Part shown: in pieces, positions 5,332-6,542 of the stretch | How the letters are laid out: every line of letters begins with the position of its first letter | Numbering within the stretch: position 1 is the first letter of the stretch | From: Lachnoclostridium sp. UBA6475 | Lineage (GTDB): Bacteria; Bacillota; Clostridia; Lachnospirales; Lachnospiraceae | Reading direction: 5' to 3' | Assembly (NCBI GenBank): GCA_002435545.1 | Contig: DJNB01000042.1 | Location: 1 to 6,542, forward strand | Length of the DNA: 6,542 nucleotides | Position numbers and translations under genes: made by a program | Notes under the pieces: generated by a model | Seen by the model: the letters and a program-made list of their open reading frames with translations, nothing else | What the model was told of the DNA's origin: nothing | The model's database searches: none

Positions 5332-6542
5332 ATGGGTAGTGTATGGGTAATAAAGCGAAATGGTGAAGAAGTTGAGTTTGATGCGGAAAAGATCAGCAAT
5401 GCGATTCAAAAAGCCAACAATGAGGTGACGGATGATAAGAAACTGACGCTTTTACAGATTGCGGACGTGACAAGAAAAGTGGTAGAACGGATCGAGAAGA
5501 CATCGCATGCCGTCAATGTAGAGCGAATCCAGGATTTGGTAGAAATTGCCATTATGGAAGAAGGCGGATACGAGATCGCGCAGAAATATGTGCGTTACCG
5601 CTATCAGCGTGAGATCGCCAGAAAAGCCAATACGACCGATGCAGAGATTTTGTCACTCATTGAGTGCAGCAACGAGGAGGTCAATCAGGAAAATTCCAAC
5701 AAGGATGCAAGCATCAATTCAACGCAGCGCGATTATATGGCAGGACAGGTTAGCAAGGATCTTACGATGCGTCTGCTGCTGCCGAAAGAAATTGTAGATG
5801 CGCACAATGAGGGAATCATTCATTTTCACGACTCCGATTATTATGCACAAAAAGAGCATAACTGTGATCTGATCAATCTTGAGGACATGCTTCAAAATGG
5901 AACGGTCATCAGCGAGACAATGATCGAAAAACCGCATTCTTTCTATACCGCGTGCAATGTGACGACCCAGATCGTGGCGCAGGTGGCGAGCAACCAGTAC
6001 GGCGGCCAGTCATTTTCCCTTGCTCATCTGGCGCCGTTTGTGGATATCAGCCGAAAGAAAATATATAAAGAAGTGGAAACCGAATTTGAGGAAAACGAAC
6101 TGGAAAAAGACGAAGAAAAGATAAAGAAAATAACGGAAAAACGGCTTTTGGATGAGATTAAGCGCGGGATTCAGACCATTCAGTACCAGCTCATTACGCT
6201 GATGACGTGCAATGGACAGGCACCGTTTGTCACAATGTTTATGTATCTGGATGAAGTGGAAGGACAGACGCGTTATGACCTTTCGCTGCTTATCCGCGAG
6301 GTGCTGACACAGCGGATCCAGGGGGTAAAAAACGAAAAAGGTGTCTGGATCACACCGGCATTTCCGAAGCTGATCTATGTGCTTGACGAGGATAATATTT
6401 CCGAAGGTTCTCCGTATTATGCGTTGACGGAACTTGCTGCCGAATGTACGGCAAAACGTATGGTTCCGGATTACATTTCGGCGAAAGTCATGCGCGAATT
6501 AAAGCAGGGGGATGTGTACACCTGCATGGGCTGCCGCTCCTT
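5332..6542 (+). CDS. nrdD: Anaerobic (class III) ribonucleoside-triphosphate reductase, 5' part, runs off the window
   Basis: Oxygen-sensitive glycyl-radical enzyme that reduces ribonucleoside triphosphates to dNTPs; it needs the radical-SAM activase NrdG. The first 403 codons are visible, roughly half the usual length. Residues about 3-95 form an ATP-cone allosteric domain (VWVIKRNGEEVEFDAEKI). The catalytic barrel follows, with HFHDSDY, then HNCDLINLEDML, where Cys178 matches the first active-site cysteine of the family, and CMGCRS at the right edge (Cys398 and Cys401), which should contain the thiyl-radical cysteine. The glycyl-radical site and C-terminal zinc site are beyond the window. 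ATG 5332 is the only sensible start: an in-frame stop lies at 5320-5322. The AGGAG at 5314-5318 is rather distant (13 nt); a nearer AGG is at 5324-5326. The gene is preceded by its own promoter and two NrdR boxes. No damage is seen. Confidence 0.96.
   Translation, partial: MGSVWVIKRNGEEVEFDAEKISNAIQKANNEVTDDKKLTLLQIADVTRKVVERIEKTSHAVNVERIQDLVEIAIMEEGGYEIAQKYVRYRYQREIARKANTTDAEILSLIECSNEEVNQENSNKDASINSTQRDYMAGQVSKDLTMRLLLPKEIVDAHNEGIIHFHDSDYYAQKEHNCDLINLEDMLQNGTVISETMIEKPHSFYTACNVTTQIVAQVASNQYGGQSFSLAHLAPFVDISRKKIYKEVETEFEENELEKDEEKIKKITEKRLLDEIKRGIQTIQYQLITLMTCNGQAPFVTMFMYLDEVEGQTRYDLSLLIREVLTQRIQGVKNEKGVWITPAFPKLIYVLDEDNISEGSPYYALTELAAECTAKRMVPDYISAKVMRELKQGDVYTCMGCRS

Noticed and set aside
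5319..5339. Six-codon open frame (MTGTDG) overlapping the nrdD start
   Set aside because: The AGGAG directly touches its ATG, leaving no spacing for initiation, and it is very short; it is more likely chance, although it explains why the nrdD site looks distant.
5130..5399. Minus-strand 89-codon open frame over the nrdD promoter
   Set aside because: It begins with TTG inside nrdD, crosses the promoter and both NrdR boxes and shows no domain; not a gene.

Overview
The window reads as a chromosomal segment of an anaerobic Firmicute, most likely a Lachnospiraceae-type Clostridium relative. The basis is protein style only: Gram-positive-type DnaK and DnaJ, a secreted BspA-like leucine-rich-repeat protein with an InlB/Flg_new-type repeat, an oxygen-sensitive class III ribonucleotide reductase, and strong AGGAGG-type ribosome binding sites. 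The species cannot be named from the sequence.

Layout: (1) 1-2616 is the end of a heat-shock operon, with dnaK (5' end outside the window), a GU-rich hairpin in the 91-nt gap, dnaJ, and an intrinsic terminator. (2) 2617-5133 is an AT-richer accessory block. It holds a tandem array of about 63-bp units with alternating A and B types, a canonical promoter, a secreted BspA-like protein gene, a small three-helix membrane protein gene of DUF3592 type, and a second terminator. The terminator 3' half gccggcgctttttcat occurs as an exact 16-bp direct repeat at both ends of this block. (3) 5134-6542 holds a consensus-like promoter, two tandem NrdR boxes one integral three-turn spacing apart, a leader hairpin, and the first 403 codons of nrdD, which runs off the right edge.

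Functionally, DnaK and DnaJ form the general chaperone machine. NrdD makes deoxyribonucleotides without oxygen and looks NrdR-controlled. The middle block looks like dispensable surface or envelope cargo sitting between two housekeeping loci. No mobile-element gene, CRISPR array, tRNA or rRNA was seen. The least explained features are the tandem inverted-repeat array, the 16-bp direct repeat around the accessory block and the dnaK-dnaJ hairpin. I do not see a clearly new multi-gene system. Coordinates around 5099-5131 may be off by one base.
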